Below are positions 1 through 9,457 of a DNA stretch of 64,000 nucleotides, piece by piece; the first letter of the stretch is position 1; the number at the start of each line of letters is the position of its first letter. The notes beneath the pieces are model-generated. The model saw nothing but the letters and a program-made list of their open reading frames with translations, was not told where the DNA came from and searched no databases. The position numbers were made by a program, and so were the translations under genes. This DNA is from Clostridium isatidis (lineage in GTDB: Bacteria; Bacillota; Clostridia; Clostridiales; Clostridiaceae): NCBI RefSeq assembly GCF_002285495.1, contig NZ_CP016786.1, forward strand, positions 2,122,001-2,186,000. Reading direction: 5' to 3'.

Positions 1-591
1 ACCTGATGCTGTTATATCTATCTTAGAAATTTCTTTTATTTCTTTTATCATTTCTATATTAGATCCTTGAAGGGTTCCATCCTTGCTTATATCTGTAACA
101 ATAATATTTTTCACACCCATTTTTTCCATTTCCAAAAGGAAGTCTATATATTTTCTTTTACTTTGAGATAACCAGCCCCTAGTGCAAACATATCCATCCT
201 TACAGTCAATTCCTACAGCAATTTTGTCTCCAAAATCCTCTAGAGCTTTCCTAAGAAGAGCCTTATCTTCAATGGCAATTGTTCCTAGTATTACCCTTGA
301 AACTCCAGCTTCTATTAAATATTTAATATCTTCATAGGTCCTAATACCACCACCTACTTCAATTGGAATTTTTAATGTTTTTGCTAGCTTTAATATGATT
401 TCTTTGTTTATTAACCTACCAGCCTTAGCTCCATCTAAATCAACTATATGAATATAGTCTGCCCCTTCTCTTTCAAACTTTTTAGATATTTCAAGGACAT
501 CTTCTCCTACAATTTTCTTTTTATTATAATCTCCTTGATATAATCTAACTGGCTTTCCATCAATAATATCAATTGCTGGAATAACTATCAT
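1..591 (-). CDS. hisA: HisA, ProFAR isomerase (partial, runs off left edge)
   Basis: Predicted 1-(5-phosphoribosyl)-5-[(phosphoribosylamino)methylideneamino]imidazole-4-carboxamide isomerase, the cytosolic TIM-barrel enzyme of histidine synthesis step 4. Translating the minus strand from the ATG at 591 gives an open frame of 197 codons to the window edge. It shows the family start MIVIPAIDIIDGKPVRLYQG, the phosphate-binding stretch IPIEVGGGIR, and VDLDGAKAG near the N terminus. The C-terminal part is outside the window. It is the last visible gene of the his operon and starts 40 bases after hisB. The family call is secure; nothing can be said about the missing end. Confidence 0.95.
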   Translation of the reverse strand, partial: MIVIPAIDIIDGKPVRLYQGDYNKKKIVGEDVLEISKKFEREGADYIHIVDLDGAKAGRLINKEIILKLAKTLKIPIEVGGGIRTYEDIKYLIEAGVSRVILGTIAIEDKALLRKALEDFGDKIAVGIDCKDGYVCTRGWLSQSKRKYIDFLLEMEKMGVKNIIVTDISKDGTLQGSNIEMIKEIKEISKIDITASG

Positions 592-631
592 ATAACCAAC
601 TCCCCAATATTTTTATATTTTCCTATATATT

Positions 632-1222
632 TTATAAAACACTTTTAGTAGAAGGTATTAAATCTTTGTTTTCTCCAATAGAAACTGCTTCCTTTAAGCT
701 TCTTCCAAAAGCCTTAAATAAACCTTCTATTTTATGGTGGTCATTTTCTCCGTATAAAATCCTAGCATGAATTGTTGAAGCAGAATTAATTGCAACTGCT
801 CTAAAAAATTCCTTTACCATTTCTGTTGAAAAGTTTCCAATGCTTTCCCTTTTAAAGTCCCCTTCAAAATATAAAAAACCCCTTCCACTTAAATCTAAGG
901 TTACAGTGCATAAGGCTTCATCCATTGGAATAAAAACTGTTCCATATCTTTTTATTCCTGCCTTATTTCCTAGAGCCTTGTTTAGAGCTTGTCCTAAACA
1001 TATTCCTATATCTTCAACAATATGATGGTCGCATACTTCAATATCGCCTTTAGCCTTAAGGTCAATATCAATACCGCTATGAAATGAAAATAAAGTTAAC
1101 ATATGATTAAGGAAGCCTAGATCAGTGAAAATATTGCTTTCTCCCCTTCCATCTAAATTAATTTTTAAACTTATTTCCGTTTCCTTTGTTACTCTTTCTA
1201 CCTTTGCAATTCTATTGCCCAT
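632..1222 (-). CDS. hisB: HisB, imidazoleglycerol-phosphate dehydratase
   Basis: Dehydrates imidazoleglycerol phosphate to imidazoleacetol phosphate (step 6 of histidine synthesis). The 196 residues match the usual length of a monofunctional bacterial HisB. Metal-binding histidine motifs are visible: DHHIVEDIG near residue 65 and NDHHKIEGLFKA near residue 160, plus the family pattern DLSGRGF. The ATG follows an AAAGGAGAG ribosome binding site. It begins 12 bases after hisC, in the same operon. There is no fused phosphatase domain, so histidinol-phosphate phosphatase must be encoded elsewhere. Confidence 0.97.
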   Translation of the reverse strand: MGNRIAKVERVTKETEISLKINLDGRGESNIFTDLGFLNHMLTLFSFHSGIDIDLKAKGDIEVCDHHIVEDIGICLGQALNKALGNKAGIKRYGTVFIPMDEALCTVTLDLSGRGFLYFEGDFKRESIGNFSTEMVKEFFRAVAINSASTIHARILYGENDHHKIEGLFKAFGRSLKEAVSIGENKDLIPSTKSVL

Positions 1223-1234
1223 AAAATCTCTCCT

Positions 1235-2248
1235 TTACTTAAGAAAGGTCCTTCTAATAACCTCTACTACTTTTTCATTTTCCAAACTGGAAGCAACAGT
1301 TATTCTAAAAGTATTATCCTTATTAAAATCTCTAATTATAATTCCTGCCTCTTCCAATGCTCTTATTAAAATGTCTTTATGGTCTGTTTCTCCAAATATA
1401 TAGTTTGCTTTTGATGGATAAAATTTTATTTTTAAACTACTTTCTTTTTGAATTTCTAATAAGTTCTTATAAAGCTTTTCTCTTTCCTTTACTATAACTT
1501 CCACCCTTTTCTTTAGTTCCTTCCAGTTTCTAATTACCTTTGCTGCAAGAGCCTGGGATATAGAATTAACATTATAAGGAACCTTATAATTCATTAACTC
1601 CCTTATACTTTCTTCATTAGATATTAAAAAACCAACCCTTAGGGCTGCTAGTCCCCATGCCTTTGATAAAGTTCTTGTTACAATTAAATTCTTGTATTCA
1701 TTTATAAGTTCAATTGCACTTTCACCATAAAATTCATAATAAGCTTCATCTACTAAAACTGTTTTATCCTTAAAAGCTTCCAGGATTTTTTTAATATGAC
1801 TAATTTTAAATCCATAACCTGTTGGATTGTTTGGATTTGAAAATATTATTAATTTAGCCTTGCTTTTTAGCCCCTCAGAAATAAAGTTATCTATATTTAA
1901 TTCTTCCTTAGGATTAAATTTATATTTAACTACTTCCCCTTCCTTTAAGGAAACATAAAAGTCATACATTGAAAAATCAGGATCTAAAGCAAATATCTTT
2001 TCTCCCTTAGAAATATTCTTGCTTATAGCCAGGCTTAGCATTTCATCAGAACCATTGCCTAAAATTATATTTTCCCTTTTAACTCCTGCATAAGCCGCAT
2101 AAGCCTCTCTTAATTCCTTTCCATCAGTATCTGGATATCTATTAAGCTCTATTTTTTCAATAGTAGAAAATAAATTTGTTATTATATTTTCTTCTAAGGG
2201 TTTATAATTTTCATTTGCATTTAATCTTATTTTATTTACCTTCTTCAT
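1235..2248 (-). CDS. hisC: HisC, histidinol-phosphate aminotransferase
   Basis: PLP-dependent fold-type I aminotransferase converting imidazoleacetol phosphate and glutamate to histidinol phosphate. Of 337 residues, SNPNNPTG lies at 137-144, DEAY at 167-170, and the Schiff-base lysine is expected at K196 in TLSKAWGLAALRVG. Its ATG overlaps the hisD stop by four bases (ATGA), which suggests translational coupling. Placement between hisD and hisB in a his operon makes HisC, rather than another class II aminotransferase, the natural assignment. Confidence 0.96.
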   Translation of the reverse strand: MKKVNKIRLNANENYKPLEENIITNLFSTIEKIELNRYPDTDGKELREAYAAYAGVKRENIILGNGSDEMLSLAISKNISKGEKIFALDPDFSMYDFYVSLKEGEVVKYKFNPKEELNIDNFISEGLKSKAKLIIFSNPNNPTGYGFKISHIKKILEAFKDKTVLVDEAYYEFYGESAIELINEYKNLIVTRTLSKAWGLAALRVGFLISNEESIRELMNYKVPYNVNSISQALAAKVIRNWKELKKRVEVIVKEREKLYKNLLEIQKESSLKIKFYPSKANYIFGETDHKDILIRALEEAGIIIRDFNKDNTFRITVASSLENEKVVEVIRRTFLK

Positions 2249-3531
2249 TCCTTTATCACTCTCACTTTTACAGAATTAGCATGGGCTGTTAAGCCTTCCT
2301 TTTCAGCTAATAATATGATTTTATCCGCCTCCCTATTTATGGCTTCTTTTGAGTAATATATAAATGAACTTTTCTTAACAAAGCTATCTACTGAAAGAGC
2401 AGAGAAAAATCTTGCTGTTCCGCTGGTAGGTAAAACATGATTTGGTCCACCAAAATAGTCTCCAACTGGTTCTGGAGAATAATATCCTAAAAATACTGAA
2501 CCTGCATTTTTTACTTTTCCAAGGAGTTCCATTGGATTTTCAACCATTAACTCTAAGTGTTCTGGTGCAATTATATTTGATAGTTCTTTACACTTTTCTA
2601 GGTTTGGACAAATTATTGCCATTCCATAATTCTTAAAGGCTTCTTTTATTATTGCTTTTCTCTCTAATTCTTCTACTTGCTTTTTAAGTTCTTTTACAAC
2701 TTCCTTATATTTTTCTACTGATGTAGTTAATAAGATTGAAGCCGCTAATTTATCATGTTCTGCTTGCGACATTAAATCTGCTGCTACATACTTTGCATCA
2801 GCTTTGTCATCTGCAATTATAAGAATTTCACTTGGTCCTGCAATCATATCAATATCAACTTTTCCAAATACAAGTTTTTTAGCTGTTGCCACATAAGTAT
2901 TTCCAGGACCAACTATTTTATCTACCCTTTCAATTGATTCTGTTCCATAAGCTAGTGCAGCTATTGCTTGGGCTCCACCTACCTTGTATATTTCCTTTAC
3001 TCCTGCAATTTTAGCTGCAACTGCTATATATGGATTTATTCCTCCCGCTTTACTTGGGGGTGTTACCATAACAATTTCTTTAACTCCTGCTACCTTTGCT
3101 GGAATAACATTCATCAAAACAGATGAAGGATAAGCTGCTGTTCCCCCTGGTACATAAACTCCTACTCTTTCTAAGGGAAGGACTCTTTGCCCCATATATG
3201 TCCCATCTTCCTCAGAAATAATATAGTCCTTGCTTTTTTGTTTTTCATGAAATTTTTCTATATTTTCTGCTGCCCTTTTTAAAGCCTCTATAAAATCTTC
3301 TTCAACACTTTTAAAGGCCTTTTTTATTTCATTTTCAGAAACCCTTAGGTCTTTTACTTTTACCTTGTCAAAGGCTTCTGTATATTTTCTTAAGGCCTTA
3401 TCTTTATTATCTTTAACATCTTTTAGAATTTTTGATACTGTATCTACAAGGTCTAAATTCTCTTCTTCCCTGTTTTTAATAATATTAATTACTTCCTCAT
3501 TACTTTTACTTATTTCAAATAATCTTAACAC
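2245..3531 (-). CDS. hisD: HisD, histidinol dehydrogenase
   Basis: NAD-dependent zinc enzyme that oxidises histidinol to histidine in two steps. The 428-residue length is normal. Family signatures are present: VPGGTAAYPSSVLM, AGPSEILIIAD, SQAEHDKLAAS with the zinc-site Gln and His, GGPNHVLPTSGTARF, and EHLEL near the C terminus. The start is a GTG about eight bases after AAAGGGGG. It follows hisG by 18 bases. Confidence 0.97.
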   Translation of the reverse strand: MLRLFEISKSNEEVINIIKNREEENLDLVDTVSKILKDVKDNKDKALRKYTEAFDKVKVKDLRVSENEIKKAFKSVEEDFIEALKRAAENIEKFHEKQKSKDYIISEEDGTYMGQRVLPLERVGVYVPGGTAAYPSSVLMNVIPAKVAGVKEIVMVTPPSKAGGINPYIAVAAKIAGVKEIYKVGGAQAIAALAYGTESIERVDKIVGPGNTYVATAKKLVFGKVDIDMIAGPSEILIIADDKADAKYVAADLMSQAEHDKLAASILLTTSVEKYKEVVKELKKQVEELERKAIIKEAFKNYGMAIICPNLEKCKELSNIIAPEHLELMVENPMELLGKVKNAGSVFLGYYSPEPVGDYFGGPNHVLPTSGTARFFSALSVDSFVKKSSFIYYSKEAINREADKIILLAEKEGLTAHANSVKVRVIKE

Positions 3532-3549
3532 TGCCCTAACCCCCTTTAT

Positions 3550-4191
3550 TTATTGCTTATTTTTATTGCTAATAACACTATATACCCTACTTAAAAATGA
3601 ATTTATCTGCTGCTGTTTTAATTTAAAACTTGCCTTATTTACAATTACTCTTGCACTTATATCACATATTTCCCTTAAAACTATTAGCCCATTTTCCTTT
3701 AAGGTTGTACCTGTTTCCATAATATCTACTATTCCATCACATAAGCCCAGGATTGGTCCAAGTTCAACAGAACCTTCAATTTTAATAATTTCAACATCCA
3801 TGGAAATTGATTTAAAAAATTCTCTAGCAACAGCTGGATACTTAGTTCCTATTTTTATATGGCCCCCCATTTTAAATAAGTTCTTATCTGGCATAGATGC
3901 CACAATAAACTTACACTTACCAATTCCTAAATCCATAACTTCATAGCAGGAATGATCAGTTTCCATTAAAGTATCTAATCCAACAATCCCTATATCTGCA
4001 ACAGCATGTTCTACATAGGTAATACTATCCCTTGCCTTAACTAAAAAATATTCTATATCCTCTTTTGAATCTTGAAAAACTAACTTTCTTCCCTTGTCTT
4101 TAAGCCCCTCTATTCCAAAAGCTCCTTTTTCTAATATTTTTACAGTTTCCTTTTCCAGTCTTCCCTTTGTAATTGCAATACTAATCCCCAT
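3550..4191 (-). CDS. hisG: HisG, ATP phosphoribosyltransferase catalytic subunit, short form
   Basis: Catalyses the first, committed step of histidine synthesis: ATP plus PRPP to phosphoribosyl-ATP. At 213 residues this is the short form, which lacks the C-terminal histidine-binding regulatory domain and in known cases works with HisZ; hisZ lies directly upstream and overlaps by 11 bases. Visible family features are AITKGRLEKE at the N terminus, the VGLDTLME region, and the PRPP-binding loop near IMETGTTLKENGL. Feedback by histidine would therefore act through HisZ (inference from the family). Confidence 0.96.
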   Translation of the reverse strand: MGISIAITKGRLEKETVKILEKGAFGIEGLKDKGRKLVFQDSKEDIEYFLVKARDSITYVEHAVADIGIVGLDTLMETDHSCYEVMDLGIGKCKFIVASMPDKNLFKMGGHIKIGTKYPAVAREFFKSISMDVEIIKIEGSVELGPILGLCDGIVDIMETGTTLKENGLIVLREICDISARVIVNKASFKLKQQQINSFLSRVYSVISNKNKQ

Positions 4192-5326
4192 AATAATACT
4201 TCTCCTTCAAAATCTTTATATCATCTACTTTCTTAGAAGGAATAATTTCCACAATATATCCTTTCTTTCTTAATTCAATGCTTTTATTAAGAGCTTCTAT
4301 TTCTTTAGCTTCATTGAATAATATCTTATAGCCCTCTTTATAATACTTGCTGATGTCCATTAGCTGGATTAATTCATCAATATTAATGGAAAATCCTATT
4401 GCTTTAAGATCTTGTCCAAAATCCTTCATTAACTCATCATATCGGCCTCCACTTAAAACAAAATTACCAGACCCTTGAATAAAGCCCCTAAAGATAATTC
4501 CTGTATAATAATTTAATCTTGGAATTATTCCCAAATCAAAGCTTACACAACTTTCATATCCTAGTTTTTCTAATTTACCATAAAGGCTTTTTAAATATTT
4601 AACACTAGCCTTCATTTTAGAAGTAAAAGAAATTTCCTCATACTTGTCTAAAAGCTCCTTTCCAGAACCAAATATTAGAGGAAGTTCCATAAAAAATTTC
4701 TTTTTATCATAATCAATTGAAAGGTTATTTAAAAAATCACTTAAGGATTTTAAACGCTTCTTTTCCACTAATTCAGCTAAGCTTAAAGAATCCTCCTGAG
4801 AAATATTTAATTGCTCAAGGGCAGATTTAAAGAAATTAACATCACCTATTTCTAATTTAAAATCCTTTACTCCAATAGAAGTTAAGGTTTCAATTGCAAT
4901 AATTAAAGTTTCCAAATCAGAGAAATTTTTCTCCTTACTAAAAAGTTCTATTCCACAGTCTGTGTATTCATTTCTCATTCCGGCTAGTTCTTCATAGACT
5001 CTAAAAACATTTGCTTGGTATCTTAACCTGCTAATACCCTTAGTATCTTTTAATTTAGTAGCAACTACTCTAGCAACAGGCACTGTCATATCAGGCCTTA
5101 AGACTAAAATTCTCCCCTTATTATCGAAGAACTTATACATGTTTTCTTCTTTTAAACCTGAATTATCATATTTAAAAGTTTCATAAAATTCTATTGTTGG
5201 AGTAATTACTTCCTTATATCCCCAAGAATCAAAAATTTTATTTATATTTTTGATTATCCTTTGTTTAATGATGCACTCTTCATTAGTTATATCCCTTGTT
5301 CCATCTGGAATAGTATTTTCCCTCAT
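4181..5326 (-). CDS. hisZ: HisZ, ATP phosphoribosyltransferase regulatory subunit
   Basis: Paralogue of histidyl-tRNA synthetase that forms a complex with short HisG and confers allostery. The N-terminal half shows class II synthetase-like motifs (IPDGTRDI, motif 2-like RLRYQANVFR, YTDCGIELF, GGRYDELM) within 381 residues. There is no anticodon-binding domain of the length expected in a true HisRS. I chose the ATG at 5326, seven bases after AAAGGGG, over a GTG six bases upstream that lacks spacing. First gene of the his operon. Confidence 0.92.
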   Translation of the reverse strand: MRENTIPDGTRDITNEECIIKQRIIKNINKIFDSWGYKEVITPTIEFYETFKYDNSGLKEENMYKFFDNKGRILVLRPDMTVPVARVVATKLKDTKGISRLRYQANVFRVYEELAGMRNEYTDCGIELFSKEKNFSDLETLIIAIETLTSIGVKDFKLEIGDVNFFKSALEQLNISQEDSLSLAELVEKKRLKSLSDFLNNLSIDYDKKKFFMELPLIFGSGKELLDKYEEISFTSKMKASVKYLKSLYGKLEKLGYESCVSFDLGIIPRLNYYTGIIFRGFIQGSGNFVLSGGRYDELMKDFGQDLKAIGFSINIDELIQLMDISKYYKEGYKILFNEAKEIEALNKSIELRKKGYIVEIIPSKKVDDIKILKEKYYYGD

Positions 5327-5384
5327 CTTCACACCCCTTTTACTTTATTGCTTTATCACTTTATCCCTTTAAACTGTTATAGTT

Positions 5385-5413
5385 ATAATATTCTACTTTT
5401 TGGAAAAAGTCAA
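5385..5413 (-). promoter_or_regulatory. Promoter of the his operon
   Basis: On the minus strand TTGACT (plus 5408-5413) and TATTAT (plus 5385-5390) are separated by 17 bases, a near-consensus vegetative promoter. The leader to the hisZ start is only about 50 nt, too short for a T-box or histidine attenuator. Confidence 0.8.
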
Positions 5414-5429
5414 TATTATTTATTAATAA

Positions 5430-5480
5430 AATAAAAAAATAATAGGAACTCCAAATATTATTACTTGAAATTCCTATTAT
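5430..5480 (-). terminator. Terminator of the GntR/DUF1648 genes
   Basis: A perfect 10-bp stem, ATAATAGGAA (5439-5448) with TTCCTATTAT (5471-5480), is followed on the minus strand by a T-rich run. It lies between the stop at 5503 and the his promoter and insulates the two operons. Confidence 0.75.
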
Positions 5481-5502
5481 CCATTATTTATTCTATTACT
5501 TC

Positions 5503-6630
5503 TTAAACTCCTAAGATCCCCAGAACTATTATCATAATAAATATAAGAACAAAGGGAACAATCATTATTGTCATTCCTATAGGATTCCCTATATTAACAT
5601 CCCAACCAATACCAATCCTTTTTTCTATAAATAAGCTTGGATCCTTCTTATTATAATAAAAACTTCCCAAAATCCAGTACTTATCATCATCCCTATATAT
5701 TTCTTTTTCAGCATTACTAACTTTTATATTTTTTCCACCTTGTCCTATTTTATAGGTTACTATAGTGAAAATTATTATGCTCGCAAATATAATAGTTAGG
5801 GATATTCCATTGATAATATTTATACTCCAGCCATATATCATGCAGAACTGTATAAATGAAAATAAAATAATCATTTCCAAGGCAAGAAGGAATAAAAATA
5901 TAGAATTATATTTTTTAAACACCTTTCTTTGCTCTCTTATCTCTCTTATACTGCCACTATTAATGTCCGTTTTACCATTAATAGCAAATTTATTTATTAC
6001 CATAAAAAATAATATCATTAAGGCCTGAATTATTGGAAGAAGTATCAAATATATAAAACCTGAAAAACTGTTTTTTATTGCAAAGCTATCTGGAATTCCT
6101 TTGCCATTATAGTGAGTAGGGAAAACATCTGGGATCCTATCATAGGAAATAAAAGTTATAATTAAAGTTATTATAGGAACAATTAATAAAATTAAAAAAG
6201 TCTTATTTTTTATACCCTTTATATCTTTTTTATTCTTTGGCTTTCTTATGGAGGTATCTACCACTACAATATTTTTCCCTAATTTATCCCACTTCTTTTC
6301 TTTCTTTAAATCAATCATTCTTTTCCAAAAGATAAGCACCGGTAAATTAGTTAAAAATATTAATAGAAAGGTTAATAATAGAAAAATATATACCTTTGGA
6401 TATAAATATACTAAAAAATTTACTATCACTATAGTTGGAAAAATTGATAGCAAGTATATTTTTTTATATTCATTCTCTAGTTTTTGTATATCTTCATCCT
6501 TTCTAAATTCAGCAGGAACTCTTACCCCAAATATAATTCCATTATTAGATAAGCGATTTACAAATAAGCCTTGTAAAAATAGTACTATACTTAGAAAGAC
6601 CATTAATATAGAAAAAATTATTGTATCCAT
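5503..6630 (-). CDS. DUF1648/DUF5808 multi-pass membrane protein
   Basis: A 375-residue membrane protein of unknown function with about eight hydrophobic segments. A DUF1648-like region (RIPDVFPTHYNGKGIPD, about residues 165-185) and a C-terminal DUF5808-like region (DDKYWILGSFYYNKKDPSLF, about 320-340) are visible. Similar proteins often sit beside YtrA/GntR-type regulators, as here. I chose the ATG at 6630, ten bases after AAGGAG inside the end of the upstream regulator gene; that gene's stop is one base upstream, so the two are translationally coupled. It may be a sensor or immunity-like partner of the regulator, but nothing in the sequence proves this. Confidence 0.8.
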   Translation of the reverse strand: MDTIIFSILMVFLSIVLFLQGLFVNRLSNNGIIFGVRVPAEFRKDEDIQKLENEYKKIYLLSIFPTIVIVNFLVYLYPKVYIFLLLTFLLIFLTNLPVLIFWKRMIDLKKEKKWDKLGKNIVVVDTSIRKPKNKKDIKGIKNKTFLILLIVPIITLIITFISYDRIPDVFPTHYNGKGIPDSFAIKNSFSGFIYLILLPIIQALMILFFMVINKFAINGKTDINSGSIREIREQRKVFKKYNSIFLFLLALEMIILFSFIQFCMIYGWSINIINGISLTIIFASIIIFTIVTYKIGQGGKNIKVSNAEKEIYRDDDKYWILGSFYYNKKDPSLFIEKRIGIGWDVNIGNPIGMTIMIVPFVLIFIMIIVLGILGV

Positions 6631-6631
6631 A

Positions 6632-7021
6632 TTACTTATTCTCCTTATTAACAAACTCCATATATATATTATCCATTTTCTTTTTTACTTCCTCAATATT
6701 TATTTTTCTATTAAAACATTGAGCCATATAAAAATATAAGTTTTCATTAAATTCTTTATTAAACTTTTCTGCAGATATATCTAAATTTAATGAAACTATT
6801 GCTCCCTTTCTTCTATCAATTTTTATATAGCCTTCATCTTTAAGCATAGTATATGATTTATTTACGGTATGCATATTAACTCCAATATCTTCTGCCAATG
6901 CTCTAACAGAAGGTAATTCTTCTCCAAATTTAATTTCTCCCCTCGCAATTCCCTCAATTACCTGATTTTTAATTTGCATATATATTGGAATTTCCGAATC
7001 AAAATCTATTTTTAAAATCAA
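6632..7021 (-). CDS. YtrA-type GntR family transcriptional regulator
   Basis: DNA-binding repressor of the short YtrA subfamily: an N-terminal winged helix-turn-helix (residues ~10-75: IPIYMQIKNQVIEGIARGEI, LPSVRALAEDIGVNMHTVNK) and a short helical tail for dimerisation, with no large ligand domain. I favour the TTG at 7021, giving MILKIDFDSEIPIYMQ, which matches the family start and lies eight bases after GGGTGG; an upstream in-frame GTG at 7033 has poor spacing. It follows the exporter genes and precedes the DUF1648 gene. Family members usually control a linked ABC transporter; the inverted repeat at 9458-9490 is a candidate site. Confidence 0.88.
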   Translation of the reverse strand: MILKIDFDSEIPIYMQIKNQVIEGIARGEIKFGEELPSVRALAEDIGVNMHTVNKSYTMLKDEGYIKIDRRKGAIVSLNLDISAEKFNKEFNENLYFYMAQCFNRKINIEEVKKKMDNIYMEFVNKENK

Positions 7022-7054
7022 ATAAAACACCACCCTTTTTCAGTTCACAAGGCA

Positions 7055-7097
7055 CAGTTCACGATTAAGGATGAATTATTTCCTTAATCGTGAACTG
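7055..7097. repeat. Perfect 16-bp inverted repeat between exporter permease and GntR gene
   Basis: CAGTTCACGATTAAGG (7055-7070) and its exact reverse complement (7082-7097) enclose an 11-base loop; a second partial CAGTTCACA copy lies at 7041. No T run follows on the minus strand, so it is a weak terminator candidate. It may instead act as an RNA processing or stability hairpin or be a mobile repeat. Confidence 0.7.
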
Positions 7098-7139
7098 TAA
7101 ATTTTATACTGCGCACTGATAAAATTGCTTTCACAAAAT

Positions 7140-8738
7140 TTATAATTTTTTAAATAACTTTACTCCAACTGTATTAAGAATTATTAATAATACTATAAGT
7201 ACAATTAGCAAGTAAATTGTCACTAATATCATAAATAAATTAAAATTAGTAATATTTCCTTTTACAAATACAAAGATTGGTATGACAACTATAACTGCTG
7301 ACAAAAGCATTTGTACAAAAACACTACTGCTTTGTTTTACTACTGTAGTTTCTGATGTCCATTCTAACTTAGGAAAATATAAATTCACTATAAGTCCAAG
7401 TATCGGTATTACAAAAGAATAAATTGTAGTTATTATTATCAAAAATATAAAGCTAGTTATTGGTAATTTTAAAGAGATAAAGAAAATAATACTACTTATT
7501 AAAGCTGCTGGTAATATTAATAATATATTTAAAGCTATTTTCCCTATAAAAATATCCTTAACCTTAATTGGTGAAGATTTTAATATCCATAAATTTTTTC
7601 CTTCTAAAGAAATTGATGAACTAGTTGTACAAGAAGTCGATGAAATTCCACATATAAGCGCAATAATAAATAAAGGTATTAATTGTTCGCTAAATTCAAC
7701 CTCAGCTATAGTATAGATTACATCTTTCCCAAAAATCATTGTTGCTATAGCAGCAATGATTAATAATACTGGTCCAATAATTGTATTTAGCACATAAATA
7801 GGTGTGGAAAAATATCTTCTTATCTCCTTTTTTAATAATGCAGCTACTTTTGATGAACTAGTAATTTTTCCTAACTTATAATTTGATTTTCTATAAGTTT
7901 CTTGTAATTTTAAATTTATTGATTTAAAACTTTTGCTGAATATTACTACAAATATTGAAAATACCATCAATGATATCCCAATAAAAATCAATAAATCTTT
8001 TATATTCAACTCTGTTAAAGCTCTTGAGGCAAAAATTAATGGCGGATATAACTTTTTTATTCCCTCTGTCATTGACTTACTATTTGAAATAATATTTTGA
8101 ATTAAATCTCCACTATTAAAAGAAGCTATAATAATAAATGCCACAAATAAAATTGTTCCCAGATTTATTATTAAATTTTTATATTTTAATCTAGAAGAAA
8201 TAAAGGCAATAAAAAATGCTATCACTGAAGAAAATACTATTGGTATTAATGGAATAAATATAAATACTATTGTTAAATATACAAAATATAAGCTTGATAC
8301 TTCAGATTTAATAAAATATACAACTGATTGTGGTAAGAATGTAAATATTAATATCAAATAATTCATTACTAATAAATTAAGCATCTTATTTATTAAAATA
8401 ATATTAGTTTTAATAGGCATGCTCATAAGTAAATCATAATCTTTAGAAGAAAAAAGTAGTCCTTGAGCCTTATAAATCGAAGTGAAAAATATTATAATAA
8501 CACTAAGAATAAATGCCATTATTATCTGTAAATCAAAAATCCCCATAGCCTTTAATGTATCAGCCATTAAATAAGAATTAATTGATGCAGAAAAAGCTAA
8601 AGACAACATCGAAATTCCAATCAAAATATATATTAAAATAAGTCTAGCTCTCTCCTTTATTGATTTTTCTTTTATAAGTTTATTTATTCCTGTAGAATTA
8701 ATAAAAGTTGTTTTAAATAACACATATAATTTATTCAT
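7140..8738 (-). CDS. ABC-2 type transporter permease
   Basis: The 532-residue membrane subunit of an ABC exporter, with roughly 12 hydrophobic segments and no recognisable soluble domain. It resembles large clostridial permeases paired with YtrA-type regulators. Its ATG overlaps the end of the ATPase gene by eight bases, so ATPase and permease are almost certainly co-translated. The substrate cannot be read from sequence; in characterised relatives such exporters respond to cell-envelope antibiotics or peptides (family knowledge, not shown here). Confidence 0.85.
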   Translation of the reverse strand: MNKLYVLFKTTFINSTGINKLIKEKSIKERARLILIYILIGISMLSLAFSASINSYLMADTLKAMGIFDLQIIMAFILSVIIIFFTSIYKAQGLLFSSKDYDLLMSMPIKTNIILINKMLNLLVMNYLILIFTFLPQSVVYFIKSEVSSLYFVYLTIVFIFIPLIPIVFSSVIAFFIAFISSRLKYKNLIINLGTILFVAFIIIASFNSGDLIQNIISNSKSMTEGIKKLYPPLIFASRALTELNIKDLLIFIGISLMVFSIFVVIFSKSFKSINLKLQETYRKSNYKLGKITSSSKVAALLKKEIRRYFSTPIYVLNTIIGPVLLIIAAIATMIFGKDVIYTIAEVEFSEQLIPLFIIALICGISSTSCTTSSSISLEGKNLWILKSSPIKVKDIFIGKIALNILLILPAALISSIIFFISLKLPITSFIFLIIITTIYSFVIPILGLIVNLYFPKLEWTSETTVVKQSSSVFVQMLLSAVIVVIPIFVFVKGNITNFNLFMILVTIYLLIVLIVLLIILNTVGVKLFKKL

Positions 8739-9444
8739 TATCTATCAACTCCATAAAAATATCTTCTAATGAACTATCTCCCTTTACCTCATCCATATTT
8801 CCTTCTGCTACTATTTTTCCTCCTTTAATTATGGCTACCTTATCACATATTTTCTCTGCTACTTCTAATACATGCGTTGAAAAGAATATTGCAGTCCCCT
8901 CTTTACATAATTGCTTCATTTCTTCCTTCAATAAATGAGAAGCCTTTGGATCTAAACCAACAAAAGGTTCGTCTAATATTAATAGCTTAGGTTTATGAAT
9001 TAATGCTGATATTATTACTAATTTTTGTTTCATTCCATGAGAATAGGATGAAACTAGATCTCCTAAGGCAGGAAGTATTTCAAATTTTTCTGAATAATAC
9101 TTTATTAATTTTTCTCTTTCTTCACTTGAAACTTCATACATATCTGCTACAAAATTTAAATATTGAATTCCAGTAAGTGAATCATAAATATCTGGATTAT
9201 CAGGTATATATGCAATTTTTCTTTTGGCTCCTATTAAATCTTCCTTAATCGATACACCATCTATAAATATTTCTCCTTCTTCAAAATCTAAAATTCCTAC
9301 TATTGCTTTTATTGTAGTGGTTTTTCCCGCTCCATTATGTCCAATAAATCCAAATATTTCTCCCTTATTTAATGTAATTGAAATATTATCCACAGCTTTT
9401 TTTCCATTCTTATATGATTTTGAAAAGTTCCTTATCTCTAACAT
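8731..9444 (-). CDS. ABC transporter ATP-binding protein
   Basis: The 237-residue nucleotide-binding subunit partnering the downstream permease. Walker A GHNGAGKTT is near residue 34, the signature is a variant (SYSHGMKQK instead of LSGGQ) near 135, Walker B LLILDEPFVGLDP near 155 and the switch histidine in STHVLEVAE near 190. The ATG follows AAGGAGGAAATATT. First gene of the exporter operon, driven by the promoter and inverted repeat just upstream. Confidence 0.92.
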   Translation of the reverse strand: MLEIRNFSKSYKNGKKAVDNISITLNKGEIFGFIGHNGAGKTTTIKAIVGILDFEEGEIFIDGVSIKEDLIGAKRKIAYIPDNPDIYDSLTGIQYLNFVADMYEVSSEEREKLIKYYSEKFEILPALGDLVSSYSHGMKQKLVIISALIHKPKLLILDEPFVGLDPKASHLLKEEMKQLCKEGTAIFFSTHVLEVAEKICDKVAIIKGGKIVAEGNMDEVKGDSSLEDIFMELIDNE

Positions 9445-9457
9445 AATATTTCCTCCT

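Noticed and set aside
3365..3946. 193-codon plus-strand ORF across hisD and hisG
   Set aside because: Antisense to two clear his genes; low-complexity Leu/Ser/Thr translation.
5333..5384. T-box or histidine attenuator before hisZ
   Set aside because: The leader is about 50 nt, with no specifier loop, T-box sequence or terminator.
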